DNA of 64,000 bases from Sphingomonas leidyi (GTDB taxonomy: Bacteria > Pseudomonadota > Alphaproteobacteria > Sphingomonadales > Sphingomonadaceae): positions 1,054,001 to 1,118,000 of the forward strand of contig NZ_JAASQV010000002.1 in the NCBI RefSeq assembly GCF_011761945.1, written 5' to 3'. The translations under genes and the position numbers were made by a program. The notes under the pieces are model-generated. The model ran no database searches, was not told the DNA's origin, and was given only the letters and a program-made list of their open reading frames with translations. Positions within the stretch are counted from its first letter, which is position 1; every line of letters starts with the position of its first letter. Of this stretch, positions 9,119 to 18,035 are shown one piece after another.

Positions 9119-9220
9119 CTTAATCCCCTTTCATGATTGTCACTACGGACAGCGAAAAACTCAGTACCGAAACGAAAGTTTCTGCGCAAGCGCACAAATC
9201 CGGGTACTGTTGCATGAACG

Positions 9221-9727
9221 TCACAGTCCGCCTTCTTCGATCAGACCATGGGCGCGCAACGCAACCAGTACCGCGGAGATTGCGGCCCGCGCTGCGGCAT
9301 CAACCACCGTCCCGCCTTCTGGTTCCGGGATCGCGGCGGCGCGAGCGCCGATGACCTGTTGCCCCTCGACGATCAGCCGCCCATGGACCTCGCCCGCACG
9401 CCAGCCGCCGTTGGTGAAGAGGGCGTGGCCCGCGCCCCGGCCGAGCCACAGGCGCATGCCCTCGCGCGGAGTCACGAAGCGCCAGCCGCCTTCGGTCCAG
9501 CCGGCCACCTCGCCGGCACGCCCCCGCCAGGCGCCTTCGGGCGCATCGCCGATGATCCAACAGCGGCCGGGCTGCGGATCGATGGGAGGGGTGTTCGCGC
9601 CGACCCCCTCGGCAGCGGCCTGAGTGAGCAAGTCGAGCCGCACCAGCGCTTCATTGTGGTACATTTCCTTCTGCGCCTGGGCCGCGTTCAACAGCGGCAG
9701 GGCGAGTCGATCGGTCGTCTCGGTCAT
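9221..9727 (-). CDS. DUF2793 domain protein, last gene of the GTA-like cluster
   Basis: 168 residues with the DUF2793 pattern: RLALPLLNAAQAQKEMYHNE at the N terminus (the AQAQKE...NEA signature), then PPIDPQPGRCWIIGDAPEGAW, GGWRFVTPREGM and a C-terminal helical tail. DUF2793 proteins occur at the end of GTA and prophage tail modules and are thought to be tail-fibre or tip parts; no function is proven to my knowledge. Start ATG overlaps the stop of the tip protein gene (ATGA), so the two are coupled. Confidence 0.9.
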   Translation of the reverse strand: MTETTDRLALPLLNAAQAQKEMYHNEALVRLDLLTQAAAEGVGANTPPIDPQPGRCWIIGDAPEGAWRGRAGEVAGWTEGGWRFVTPREGMRLWLGRGAGHALFTNGGWRAGEVHGRLIVEGQQVIGARAAAIPEPEGGTVVDAAARAAISAVLVALRAHGLIEEGGL

Positions 9728-11880
9728 GCTTCCTCTCCACGAATCGGCAGGGTCAGGGTCGCGGCGGGCGAAAGGCCCGCGGCGGTGACCTGGCGGACTT
9801 CGATCTCCAGCCCGCTGGCGTCGATAGCGGTGCCGAGCCGCATTCCCGGCGCGAGCATGTCCACCGTCCAGGCGGGGCCGGCGGCGGGTTTCAGCATTAT
9901 GCGATAGCGCTCGCCCCCAGGCTCGGGCGCCACGTCCGCGCCATCGCGCCATCGCGAGTCGTGCCGGCCGCGCCGTGCCCAGCGCAGGTGGACGTCCCCA
10001 TCGGGGAGCGGCTGCGCGGCGAGGTGCACCGGCGCCAATGGCAGCAGCGAAATGCCGCGCACCGGGGCGCGGGCCTCGGCGGGGCCACCCGTGTCGCCGG
10101 CCCCTTCGGCCAGCAGTCGCACTTCGGTGCCCAGTGCCGTTCGAGGCAGATCGATCAGCGTTAGCGCATCCGCGTCGAGCAGCACGAAGCGGTCGCCGGA
10201 CCGCTGGGTGCCGATGGCCCGCTCGGTGCCGTGCCGTCCGCGCCACAGTCCGGAAAGGCGCCAGCGGCCGCCGCCCAGCGATTGTGCATGCGCGAACTGG
10301 ATGAGTTCGTCGCCCAGCATCGCGAGGTTGGCGCCTTGGTCGAGTGCCGTCGCATCGGCCTGGTCGAGCTGCATGGCGGCGTGGGCGAGCGCCACTTCGG
10401 TCCAGTTGCGCCGATCGTCGATCTGCGGCGGGGCGGAGCCCGGGGGAATGCGGATGTCGCCGAGCACCGCGATGCCGCGGGTGCCGCCGCTCGGCCGCCA
10501 TGCCGCGCCATCGTCGGTACTGAGCAGCAGCGCGGCGCGGCGCCATCCGGCAGCGTCGCCCGCCGCCGCCACGGCGAGGCGGGGCACGGCGGCCACGCCA
10601 TCGTCGACCGGCGGCAGTTCGAACGCGTGCAATATCGTCCGGCCGATCGCGGTATCGGGCGCGTGGTTCACGCGTCCGCCGCTCGCGGCGATCGGCCTCA
10701 CTGCCGGGGCCAGCGCAACGCAGTCGAGCGATATCGTCATCGCCTCGAGTTTCCAGCCGTCGACGCGCCAGATGCCGGGCGTTCCGGCGATCCGCACGCG
10801 CGCGCCAGGGGGGATGGCAAGCGCTTCCCAGCCGACATGGACGCTTCGCCGGGTCCGCTCGATATCGGCCCGGAGCAATGCCGCCTCCGCCAGCGTCCGC
10901 GCGGTGCCGGCATCCATCGCGGCGGGCAGCTCGATCCGCGCCTCGCTCAGGCCTGCCCCGGGCGCGGCGGCTCGGCGCACGCCGATCTGATAGTCGCGGG
11001 CGGGGTCATAATGGCTGAGCGTCAGCGCCCGTGGCGCGCGCGTCGCGGGCGCGACCGACCGGTTCGCGCGTCCCCGGCCGCCGGCGCCTTCGTCCTGGAT
11101 GACGATCGCGTCCCCCGGTCCGCAGAGCAGCGTCGGGCCCGGGCCGAACCAGCCGCCCGCGGCTTCCGCCAGCAGCTCCGCCACGGCGGCCAGGCTCGTG
11201 CCCTGCGCCGCGAAGCCGGCCAGCGCCAGGGTCGGGCCGCTCGCCGCCACTGCGCCGAGTGCGACGGCGATGTCGCCGGCGGCAACCGGCCCCGAATCCG
11301 CCTGCACTTCGAACGTCAGCGACGGGATTCGATTGCCCCAGGGCCCCAGCTCCAGATCCTCGAACACGGCATAGGCGATGCCGCGATGCGCCGGGGCGAG
11401 CCCGATGCCCTCCGCAGCCGCGATCAGCGGATCGGCTGGCTGGTCTTCGCCGCCCAGATACAGGCGAAAGCCGGTGCGTGCCTTGAAGTCGCCGGCGCTG
11501 CCGCGCAGCAGCTGCCCGTCCGCCCAGATCCGCCCCACCCCCAGGATCGGCCGCGCCGAGAGTGCCACCGCCAGGCTGGCCGTATAGCTGTAGGTCGTGC
11601 TGCCAGGCTGCCCCTTGCCGCCCGATCGGCTGTCGCGATGCTCGACAAGGTCGGTGGCCCAGATCACCGATCCCGCCACCCGCATCGTGCCGAACAAGCT
11701 GGGAAGCTGGGTGCCATAGGAGGAAGTCTGCACCTTTAGGTCGCTCAGCCGCGGCCCCTCGCGGCGCTTGCCGGCGGGCAGGATCGCGTGATCGACGGCA
11801 TTGCCGATCAGCCCGCCGATCGCCGCGCCCAACGGGCCGCCGATCAAGCCGCCGGCCATGGTCAGCACCATCGTCGCCAT
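9724..11880 (-). CDS. GTA gp15-like tail tip protein
   Basis: 718 residues. N-terminal Gly/Ala-rich hydrophobic stretch (GGLIGGPLGAAIGGLIGNAV), then KVQTSSYGTQLPSLFGTMR and VALSARPILGVGRIWADG, which are typical of the tail-tip hub protein of GTAs (phage-tail_3 type core), and a C-terminal beta-rich half with FAHAQSLGGGRWRLSGLWRG. The Rhodobacter capsulatus homologue is near 1300 residues and carries an internal TIM-barrel-like domain; that segment is absent here. One base separates its start from the NlpC/P60 stop. Role inferred: baseplate hub binding the tail tube and host-facing parts. Confidence 0.9.
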   Translation of the reverse strand: MATMVLTMAGGLIGGPLGAAIGGLIGNAVDHAILPAGKRREGPRLSDLKVQTSSYGTQLPSLFGTMRVAGSVIWATDLVEHRDSRSGGKGQPGSTTYSYTASLAVALSARPILGVGRIWADGQLLRGSAGDFKARTGFRLYLGGEDQPADPLIAAAEGIGLAPAHRGIAYAVFEDLELGPWGNRIPSLTFEVQADSGPVAAGDIAVALGAVAASGPTLALAGFAAQGTSLAAVAELLAEAAGGWFGPGPTLLCGPGDAIVIQDEGAGGRGRANRSVAPATRAPRALTLSHYDPARDYQIGVRRAAAPGAGLSEARIELPAAMDAGTARTLAEAALLRADIERTRRSVHVGWEALAIPPGARVRIAGTPGIWRVDGWKLEAMTISLDCVALAPAVRPIAASGGRVNHAPDTAIGRTILHAFELPPVDDGVAAVPRLAVAAAGDAAGWRRAALLLSTDDGAAWRPSGGTRGIAVLGDIRIPPGSAPPQIDDRRNWTEVALAHAAMQLDQADATALDQGANLAMLGDELIQFAHAQSLGGGRWRLSGLWRGRHGTERAIGTQRSGDRFVLLDADALTLIDLPRTALGTEVRLLAEGAGDTGGPAEARAPVRGISLLPLAPVHLAAQPLPDGDVHLRWARRGRHDSRWRDGADVAPEPGGERYRIMLKPAAGPAWTVDMLAPGMRLGTAIDASGLEIEVRQVTAAGLSPAATLTLPIRGEEA

Positions 11881-11881
11881 G

Positions 11882-12265
11882 TCAGTCCTCCTTTCGTCGC
11901 CAGCGGCCGATCACCGGCCAGGGCAGCGGATCGGGCCGCTCCACCACCCGGCGCAGCATCGCGTCGGCATGGACCAGGCCCGTCCCGCTATCGATGCCCA
12001 GGTGCATTTGCCCCGCGCCGCTCGCGAGCAGCACCAGGTCTCCCGCGCGCCGTCCTTCCGCCGGAACCAGTCCCGCGGCTTCCGCCACCGCCGCCACCCG
12101 CGCCGCATCGGCGCTGCGCATCGCATAGCCGGCGGGCACCGCCCTTCGGTGCGCCCATCCGGCCAGCCCGACACAGTCGAACCCGCTCTCCGGCGTCCGC
12201 CCTCGCGGCCGGAAGCGCGTGCCGATCGCCGCCCGCGCGCGGGCGAGCACCAGGTCGCCGCTCAT
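11882..12265 (-). CDS. NlpC/P60 cell-wall peptidase (GTA gp14-like)
   Basis: 127-residue NlpC/P60 peptidase: catalytic Cys in SGFDCVGLAGW (about residue 30), catalytic His in QMHLGIDSG (about residue 93), and the central GDLVLLASG strand. In tailed phages and GTAs this enzyme cuts peptidoglycan peptides during DNA entry. Start taken at the ATG that overlaps the DUF2163 gene stop (ATGA). Position between DUF2163 and the tip protein matches gp13-gp14-gp15 of R. capsulatus GTA. Confidence 0.92.
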   Translation of the reverse strand: MSGDLVLARARAAIGTRFRPRGRTPESGFDCVGLAGWAHRRAVPAGYAMRSADAARVAAVAEAAGLVPAEGRRAGDLVLLASGAGQMHLGIDSGTGLVHADAMLRRVVERPDPLPWPVIGRWRRKED

Positions 12266-13065
12266 CCGCCCGGATAGCGGGTCAGCAGGTCGATGCCCGG
12301 CAGATAGGGCTCGCCGCGGAAGTTGAGGGCATTGCCGAAGCGCGCCGCGCACATGGCCAGCGTCTTGTCGCATCCTTCGATCAGCAGCACCCTGCCCGGG
12401 GCATCGAAGCGCGGCGGCCGGCGCAGCGTCACGGTCGCGCCGTCGGAGCGGAGGATCGCATCGTCCAGCCCGGAATTGGCCCCGCCGATCCAGCGCAGCC
12501 GCCCCTGGCCATAGGCGTTGGGCAGAGGTTCCATGGCATCGAGCATGAGCACCGCATCCTCGATCGCGGTCACCAGGGCGAAGCGCTTCCGCCCGGCCAT
12601 CGCCACCCGGCAGCGCCGGTCTCCCAGCGCGGCGCGGCATTTGGGCGAAGTCTCCTCCGCCACCGGCCGCTCGATCGCCGCCATCGCGCCACGCAATTCG
12701 GCGGTCAGCACGCCGTCGCGAGTCTCGATCGCGCCGATCGTTCCTTCGCCCAGCGCGACCTGGCTCGCCGGATCGGTCCAGTCGCAGGCAAAGATCGTCA
12801 CCCGTGCCCCGTCCCAGCGCCCCGCGAGCAGATCGGCCTCGCTGATCGCCGCGCTGGTCAGCGCGCCGGTCACGTCCATGCCGCCGGGATCGAGCCCCGC
12901 CCCGCGGGTGATCGCGCTCGGCACCATGCCGGGGGCCGCGCGATGCACCAGCCCGTTCCACTCCAGGTCGCGGTCATGCGCGGTCAGCCCGATCGTCACG
13001 CCGTCGCACCGTTCGATCCGCCAGCACAGGGCCAGCGTGGTGAGCGCCCCTTCCAGCCAGCTCAT
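12262..13065 (-). CDS. DUF2163 tail protein (GTA gp13-like)
   Basis: 267 residues with the DUF2163 hallmarks: TLALCWRIERCDGVTIGLTAHD at the start and the Cys-bearing SPKCRAALGDRRC (about residues 155-167), plus GCDKTLAMCAARFGN and a YLPGIDLLTRYPGG end. In GTA and siphophage tails this family forms part of the distal tail/baseplate; the cysteines resemble the Fe-S-coordinating set reported for lambda gpL-like hubs (family knowledge, not tested here). Coupled to both neighbours by 4-bp overlaps. Confidence 0.92.
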   Translation of the reverse strand: MSWLEGALTTLALCWRIERCDGVTIGLTAHDRDLEWNGLVHRAAPGMVPSAITRGAGLDPGGMDVTGALTSAAISEADLLAGRWDGARVTIFACDWTDPASQVALGEGTIGAIETRDGVLTAELRGAMAAIERPVAEETSPKCRAALGDRRCRVAMAGRKRFALVTAIEDAVLMLDAMEPLPNAYGQGRLRWIGGANSGLDDAILRSDGATVTLRRPPRFDAPGRVLLIEGCDKTLAMCAARFGNALNFRGEPYLPGIDLLTRYPGG

Positions 13066-15272
13066 TCGCGGATCTCGACCAGCGGCACCGAGGCGAGCGC
13101 GCCGGCCAGGAAGGTCGCGCGGCTCACCTGCAGCCGGTCGTCGGCGAAGCGCACCGGCACGTCGAACACGAAACTGGCGCGCACCGCCGCTCCCGCGGCC
13201 GGTGCCCGGCCCAGCGTCACCATCCCGCCCGCCCCGAGCGCGAAATCCCCGGTCTCCGCCCCGTCGATCGCGATCCGTACCGTTGCGGCGATCGGCCGGG
13301 TGATCCGCCGCGCCACGTCGCCGTAGCGCCGCACCAGCGCGAACCGCGCGGTCGTGCCGTCGCCCGTGCCGATCAATTCGTCCAACGCCTCGCAATCGAA
13401 GGGGTCGCGCAGGCGGAAGCCACGCGCCGGCCCCATGCGTGCCCGGAAAAAGGCGAGCAGCTCGGCGATGTCGTCCTCGGAGCGCAATCCGGGCCCGACA
13501 TCATAATGGGTCCGCGCCTCGGCCCATTCGGCGTTGCGCTTCTCCTGCCCGCCGGCACTGGTCACGATCGAAGTCGAGACCTCCGGCGCCACTTCCGCCT
13601 CGCGCCCCAGCGCGAGCGGGAACAGCACGTCGTCGAACGCGTCCATCGCTTCCTCCTGATCGAAATGCACGAAGCCGTCGCGCAGCACCTGAGGCAGCGC
13701 CCACAGGAAGGTACGGGCCACGCCGCGCCGCCGTGCCCGCGCCGCCGCGGCTTCGATGTGCCGCCACTGCCGGCGATCCTCGGGCCGCAGCACGAAGCCG
13801 GCGAGATAGTGCTGATCCGTCACGGAGTAGCCGAGCCGCGCCTCCACCGCTGCGATCCCGCGCACGCTCGCCGCTTCATGGCCCGTAGCGGCCCAGTCAT
13901 AGTCCTCCAGCTGCAGCACGTCGAAGGCCGGTGCCGCCCAGCCGATCGGCACGTTCGCCGCCGGGGCGGTCAGCGCGGTCGGCGTATAGACCAGCAGCAG
14001 CACCTCCGCCCCGGCATCCACCGCGCGCACCGCGTCGCGCAGCGCCAGCGTCGATGCGGCGAGCAGCGCCCCCGCTGCCGCCGGCACGTCGCTTGCCCCG
14101 GCCAGCGCCGCCCGGGCCGCCGCGTCGTGGATGCACAGGCTCCCGTCGGGCAGCGTCCACCACCAGGGCTCGCCGATCTGGAAGCGCACCCTGAGGCCCG
14201 CTTCCTTCGCGATCCCGGCGAATTCGCGCGCCACCGCCTGCAGATAGGCCATTGCTCCCGCATGGGCGGGCGAGAGCAGGGTGGAGGGAGGCTCCCAGCC
14301 GGTCAGCGCCGGCGATCCGTCGGCCGCGCGCTGTTTCCAGTCGCCCCAGCAATGCCGGTCGAACAGTTCGTAGGACAGCGACAGGATCAGCGCATAGCCC
14401 AAAGCCCTGGCCCGCCGCGCATAGTCCGCGTGCCAGGCCCGGCACGCCACGTTGAGCGCCGTCGCGCCCAGGCTCGCATAATGGCCGCCCGAACTGGCCT
14501 CGAGCCGGAAATAATGGCTCATCCCCACATAGTGCAGGATCGCCCCGCGCCAGCCGAGCTGCATCATATTGCGCAGCAACCGCTCGGGGGTCAGGTGATA
14601 ATTGTCGTCATAGCCATTGGCGATCTCCAGCCCATGCTCGGGCACGATCACGTCGCCGATCGCCAGCACCGAGCCCGGGCCCTCGCAGGCAATCTGGCTT
14701 AGCTCGACCCAGCCCTCGGCCGGTGCCGCCAGGTCGGCATCCGCCCCGCTATGGCCGGGTGCGACCAGCGAGACGAACATCCGGTCGACATCGCCGGCCC
14801 ATACCGGATCGGCCTCGGCCGGCAGCAGGAAGCCGCCCTGCACGGTGGCGAAGTCGATCGAGACCAGCGCATCCTCCGCCGTCCCCTCGGCATAGTTCCA
14901 CAGCCGGACGTACCAGGCGCGCGGATCGCCGGCGGCGTCGCGCCCCTCGATCGTCAGCACCGGGCCGTTGACCGCGTCGAGCGGCTTCACGCCCGACGCG
15001 CGCCAGCGGAAGCGCAGCCGGCAGGTGCGAAAGTCCCGCGCGGTCTCGTAGCGCAGCAGTGGATGATCGTGCCGGTCCTCGGCCTCCCAGATCAGCCCGG
15101 TAAGGTCGTCCTGGCGATAGAAGACCGCGTCCACCCGCAGCGCATCGGGCGCGGTGGTTACCACCGAAGCCATCATCGGCCGCGGAAAATTGACCGTCCA
15201 GTAAGCGGGATCGAAGCGCGAGAGCACGCCCTCGGCCTGCCCGCGACGCGCATCGGCGAGCCACCAACCCAT
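13062..15272 (-). CDS. DUF2460 tail protein (GTA gp12-like) with large N-terminal extension
   Basis: 736 residues, far longer than the roughly 200 of gp12/TIGR02217 proteins. The C-terminal 200 residues are the DUF2460 domain (EVSTSIVTSAGGQEKRNAEW, ARTHYDVGPG, GFRLRDPFDCEA, AIDGAETGDFALG). The first about 520 residues are an additional part: a beta-rich N-terminal region, then a segment with TIM-barrel, hydrolase-like character (GWRGAILHYVG, ALILSLSYELFD, RVRFQIGEPWWW, FDVLQLEDYDWA) with acidic residues at strand ends. It may be structural or act on surface glycan. I recall non-contractile tail sheath as a database label for similar sphingomonad proteins. Overlaps the DUF2163 start by 4 bp. 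Confidence 0.88.
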   Translation of the reverse strand: MGWWLADARRGQAEGVLSRFDPAYWTVNFPRPMMASVVTTAPDALRVDAVFYRQDDLTGLIWEAEDRHDHPLLRYETARDFRTCRLRFRWRASGVKPLDAVNGPVLTIEGRDAAGDPRAWYVRLWNYAEGTAEDALVSIDFATVQGGFLLPAEADPVWAGDVDRMFVSLVAPGHSGADADLAAPAEGWVELSQIACEGPGSVLAIGDVIVPEHGLEIANGYDDNYHLTPERLLRNMMQLGWRGAILHYVGMSHYFRLEASSGGHYASLGATALNVACRAWHADYARRARALGYALILSLSYELFDRHCWGDWKQRAADGSPALTGWEPPSTLLSPAHAGAMAYLQAVAREFAGIAKEAGLRVRFQIGEPWWWTLPDGSLCIHDAAARAALAGASDVPAAAGALLAASTLALRDAVRAVDAGAEVLLLVYTPTALTAPAANVPIGWAAPAFDVLQLEDYDWAATGHEAASVRGIAAVEARLGYSVTDQHYLAGFVLRPEDRRQWRHIEAAAARARRRGVARTFLWALPQVLRDGFVHFDQEEAMDAFDDVLFPLALGREAEVAPEVSTSIVTSAGGQEKRNAEWAEARTHYDVGPGLRSEDDIAELLAFFRARMGPARGFRLRDPFDCEALDELIGTGDGTTARFALVRRYGDVARRITRPIAATVRIAIDGAETGDFALGAGGMVTLGRAPAAGAAVRASFVFDVPVRFADDRLQVSRATFLAGALASVPLVEIRE

Positions 15273-15293
15273 CTACGATTTCCCTCGGATAAG

Positions 15294-15323
15294 GGGCAGC
15301 CGGGCGCGAAAGCCCGGCTGCCC
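15294..15323 (-). terminator. Hairpin after the cluster spike gene
   Basis: Perfect 11-bp stem GGGCAGCCGGG / CCCGGCTGCCC with an 8-base loop, 14 bp past the spike stop and just before the DUF2460 gene. On the minus strand it is followed by CTTATCC, so the U-tract is weak; it may attenuate rather than stop transcription into the tail-tip genes. Confidence 0.6.
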
Positions 15324-15336
15324 AAGTCGATATGCC

Positions 15337-16911
15337 CTAGGTCTGCGAGCCCACGACCTGGCCATCGGTATCGCTGGCCGGCGTCCCGGACTTGATGCGC
15401 AGCGTTCCGCTGCCATCCACCCACAGCGCATAGCTGCCGAGCCACACCGGATGCGCATAGCCGGTCGTGCCGCCAGACTGGGGAAAGCGCACGCCGCCCG
15501 GGTAGGAGAGGTTGAAATGACTGCCGTCATTCTCGAGGACGGCGTCGGCGGTGCCCGAATTGTCGCCGATCACGAACTTGCCGTTTCCGGCGGCCGCGCC
15601 GCCGAGCATCAGCTGCTTGACCGCGAACTGATATTCGGAACCGCTACTATCGGCCGACCGCGAGCCCGCGACGATCCGGCGCCCCTTGGTGGCATCGGCA
15701 AAGGTCTCGAAGCCTTCGATGTAGAGCTGCTTGGGCCAAGCGCCCAACACCTTCCGGCCCGGAAGAAACACGCTGCCGCTATCCCCTCGGATCAACAGAT
15801 TCGGCGGCGGCGAGACGACGACATTCTCCAGCGCTGCCGATGTCCCGAGCTCGAAGAGATAGCTGCCGTCGATGAGCATCTCATATCGGCCGCCACGAAT
15901 GTTGAGATTGCCCACCGGTCCGGTCAGGACGAAGCCTCGCGCGTCCGCGACTTTCGTTTCGACCGATGCCTCCACCGACCAGGTCGAGATCATGTCCAGA
16001 TCGAAGGCGCGCCGGCAGTCGATGATCCAGGTGCTCGAGAAATTCTGCTCGTTCACGCCGTTACGCGCCCAGACAGCGGTCTCGAAGGAGCGGATTTCCA
16101 GATTGCGATGGTCGCCGACGAACACCGGACCTACTTGGCCTGGACCGCCGTCGAAAGCGATTGCGACGGTGCCGGGCGGCACCGAATAAGGCTCGCCGAC
16201 CAGCGTTTCGGCGTGCTGGTTCGCGATCCGGAGATTCTCGGTGGTCAGCATCGACGCGCACGAACCGGGTCCGATGCCAATGGTCGTGCCCGCGAGCGGC
16301 GACGCCTCGATACCCAGGTGGCGAAAGCCTAACGCGCCTTCGCTGATGTCGTTGACCGGCACCGCGGGCGGCGGGCCGCCAAGATCCTCGACCACCCGCA
16401 GAGCATAGCCCATGGCGGTCGGAAGCTGGCGCAGCACCGAAGCCCGCGGCCCGTCGCCATGCAGCCGCGTCCGGGTCTTCAGGATGAGGTTGCTGAACTT
16501 GTAGAGTCGACCCTGGCGCGAACCCGGGAAATAGACGTTGTTCGATGCATCGATCGCCGCCTGGATCGCGGCGGTATCGTCGGTGCCGCCGCCGCTGCGG
16601 TCGGCATCGCCCTTGGCGCCGAAATCGGTGACCGAAACCCATTCCGTCAGCTTGGCGGCCGCCGATCGGCGCACCGCGCCCGGCGCGAAATGCGCGTGCG
16701 TGATCGCGTCGGTCGTCTGGCGCACCCAGGCACCATCGGCGATCGGCACGTCATCGCTTTCGATGATATTGTCGGTGTCGGCAGCCTGGGTGGTGAAATC
16801 GCCTTCGGTCCAGAAAAACAGACCTTCGAGACCCGCCGCGTCGAGAATGACGGACAGGTCGGCAACGTCCATAGCCTTGACGCCGGCCACGGAATTTACA
16901 GCAATTACCAT
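15337..16911 (-). CDS. Phage tail spike, pectate-lyase-like beta-helix
   Basis: 524 residues. The N-terminal 85 residues look like an attachment region, followed by the phage-spike linker KLTEWVSVTDFGAKGD and [12 protein letters not shown] that starts a right-handed parallel beta-helix (pectate lyase 3/GH28-like). The helix runs through ENLRIANQ, HRNLEIRSFE, NLNIRGGRYEM to about residue 440; the tail ends GTTGYAHPVWLGSYALWVDG. It likely binds, and perhaps cuts, a surface polysaccharide; no catalytic set was identified. Gaps of 56 and 64 bp separate it from neighbours, and a hairpin follows it. By eye its GC is lower than that of the flanking tail genes. Confidence 0.88.
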   Translation of the reverse strand: MVIAVNSVAGVKAMDVADLSVILDAAGLEGLFFWTEGDFTTQAADTDNIIESDDVPIADGAWVRQTTDAITHAHFAPGAVRRSAAAKLTEWVSVTDFGAKGDADRSGGGTDDTAAIQAAIDASNNVYFPGSRQGRLYKFSNLILKTRTRLHGDGPRASVLRQLPTAMGYALRVVEDLGGPPPAVPVNDISEGALGFRHLGIEASPLAGTTIGIGPGSCASMLTTENLRIANQHAETLVGEPYSVPPGTVAIAFDGGPGQVGPVFVGDHRNLEIRSFETAVWARNGVNEQNFSSTWIIDCRRAFDLDMISTWSVEASVETKVADARGFVLTGPVGNLNIRGGRYEMLIDGSYLFELGTSAALENVVVSPPPNLLIRGDSGSVFLPGRKVLGAWPKQLYIEGFETFADATKGRRIVAGSRSADSSGSEYQFAVKQLMLGGAAAGNGKFVIGDNSGTADAVLENDGSHFNLSYPGGVRFPQSGGTTGYAHPVWLGSYALWVDGSGTLRIKSGTPASDTDGQVVGSQT

Positions 16912-16967
16912 GCGTTACTCCTCCACTTGAACGAATTTCGGCCCAGGCCGGAAGCCTTCGCACGCGC

Positions 16968-17540
16968 CTAGTCCGCCCCCGCCAGCGCCGCCTTCACCGC
17001 CCGCGCCACTTGCCGGCTCGATTGCGCCAGCGCCCGCGGGGCCGTGTCTGCCGCGGCATTCACCGTGATCGCCACGCGCACCTCGCGCGGGCCGGCAGCG
17101 GCCGGCGTGGCGGCGACGCTGCCCGCGCTTGCCGGCACGAACAGTTCGGGGCCGCGCTCGCCCACGAGATAGGGACGGCCCGGGCTCACCGGCCCGCCGG
17201 TCGCCCGGCCGGGCGCGCCGAACAGCGACATCGCCAGGCCGGTCAGCGCGGCCAGCCCGCCGCCACCGGATCCGCCGCCCAGCGAAGCGATGCCGTCGCG
17301 CAGCGCCGATCGCGCGATCTCGTCCATCACTCCCAGCGCCACGCGCTTCAGGTCCTCGAACCCGAAGGTGCCGGTGCGCACCGCGCGCAGCAGCGCATTC
17401 TCGATCGCGCGGCCGGCGCGGTCCGCGCCCGCGCCCAGCGGCCCCTCCAGCCCCTGGCGCATCTCCTCCACGTCGCGGGCAAAGGCGCGCGTGTCGGCGC
17501 GCACGCTCACGATCAGCCGTTCGATCTCTTCCTCATCCAT
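16968..17540 (-). CDS. Short tail tape-measure protein (GTA gp11-like)
   Basis: 190 residues: a helical N terminus (MDEEEIERLIVSVRADTRAF, about 1-75), then a Gly-rich hydrophobic middle (GGGSGGGGLAALTGLAMSLF) and the tail-protein segment ATGGPVSPGRPYLVGERGPE, which is a common mark near the C terminus of tape-measure proteins. Its size matches the short gp11 of R. capsulatus GTA, whose tail is only about 50 nm long. Start ATG lies inside the chaperone gene (8-bp overlap). Confidence 0.87.
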   Translation of the reverse strand: MDEEEIERLIVSVRADTRAFARDVEEMRQGLEGPLGAGADRAGRAIENALLRAVRTGTFGFEDLKRVALGVMDEIARSALRDGIASLGGGSGGGGLAALTGLAMSLFGAPGRATGGPVSPGRPYLVGERGPELFVPASAGSVAATPAAAGPREVRVAITVNAAADTAPRALAQSSRQVARAVKAALAGAD

Positions 17541-17724
17541 CGGGAAATCGCTCCTTGAGCCTGGCCAGGGTGCCCGCGTCGGGCGGCAGCGCCGCTTCGC
17601 CGCGGATCGCGTCGAGCAGCGCGCCCAGCTCGGCCGGAGTCGCCGCCCAGAAGGCGTCGGGCGGCCAGCCGAACATCGCGCCAGCCGCCCCGGCCAGCCG
17701 CCGGGCATTCTCGGCGAACCGCAT
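17533..17724 (-). CDS. Phage tail assembly chaperone
   Basis: 63 residues: MRFAENARRLAGAAGAMFGW then PPDAFWAATPAELGALLDAI, the pattern of the small tail chaperone (phage_TAC type) between gp10 and gp11 in GTAs. It would keep the tape measure soluble during tail assembly. Start at the ATG sharing its A with the gp10 stop (TGATG); a GTG one codon earlier is possible. Overlaps the tape-measure start by 8 bp. Confidence 0.85.
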   Translation of the reverse strand: MRFAENARRLAGAAGAMFGWPPDAFWAATPAELGALLDAIRGEAALPPDAGTLARLKERFPDG

Positions 17725-18035
17725 CACCGGCCCGCCAGTATCTGTCCGATCAGCATGCGCAGCGCCGGCGCCAGTGCCTTGAGGCCGGCAGCGGCCAGCG
17801 CTTCGCCGAATGCCGCGCGATCCATCGCCGGGGGATCCTTCAGGCAATGCCAGAACAGCCCGGCGATCTCGGCGATGCCAAGCTTGCCCGATGCCGCGCG
17901 CTCCACGAACTCGAACAGCGGCCCGAGCTCGCCTTCCGCCGCCACGAGTGCCTGGAAGCTGGGCCGGAGCACATGGGAGACGCCGCCCAGCACCAGCGCC
18001 ACCTCGCCGCGCGCCGGGTTCGCCGCGCCGCTCAT
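17724..18035 (-). CDS. GTA gp10-like tail protein
   Basis: 103 residues matching the gene transfer agent gp10 family: MSGAANPARGEVALVLGGVS, then HVLRPSFQALVAAEGELGPL, GIAEIAGLFWHCLKDPP and a hydrophobic C-terminal helix. The family is annotated as a tail tube/tail chaperone-type protein. Coupled to the major tail gene by ATGA overlap and to the next gene by TGATG. Confidence 0.9.
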   Translation of the reverse strand: MSGAANPARGEVALVLGGVSHVLRPSFQALVAAEGELGPLFEFVERAASGKLGIAEIAGLFWHCLKDPPAMDRAAFGEALAAAGLKALAPALRMLIGQILAGR

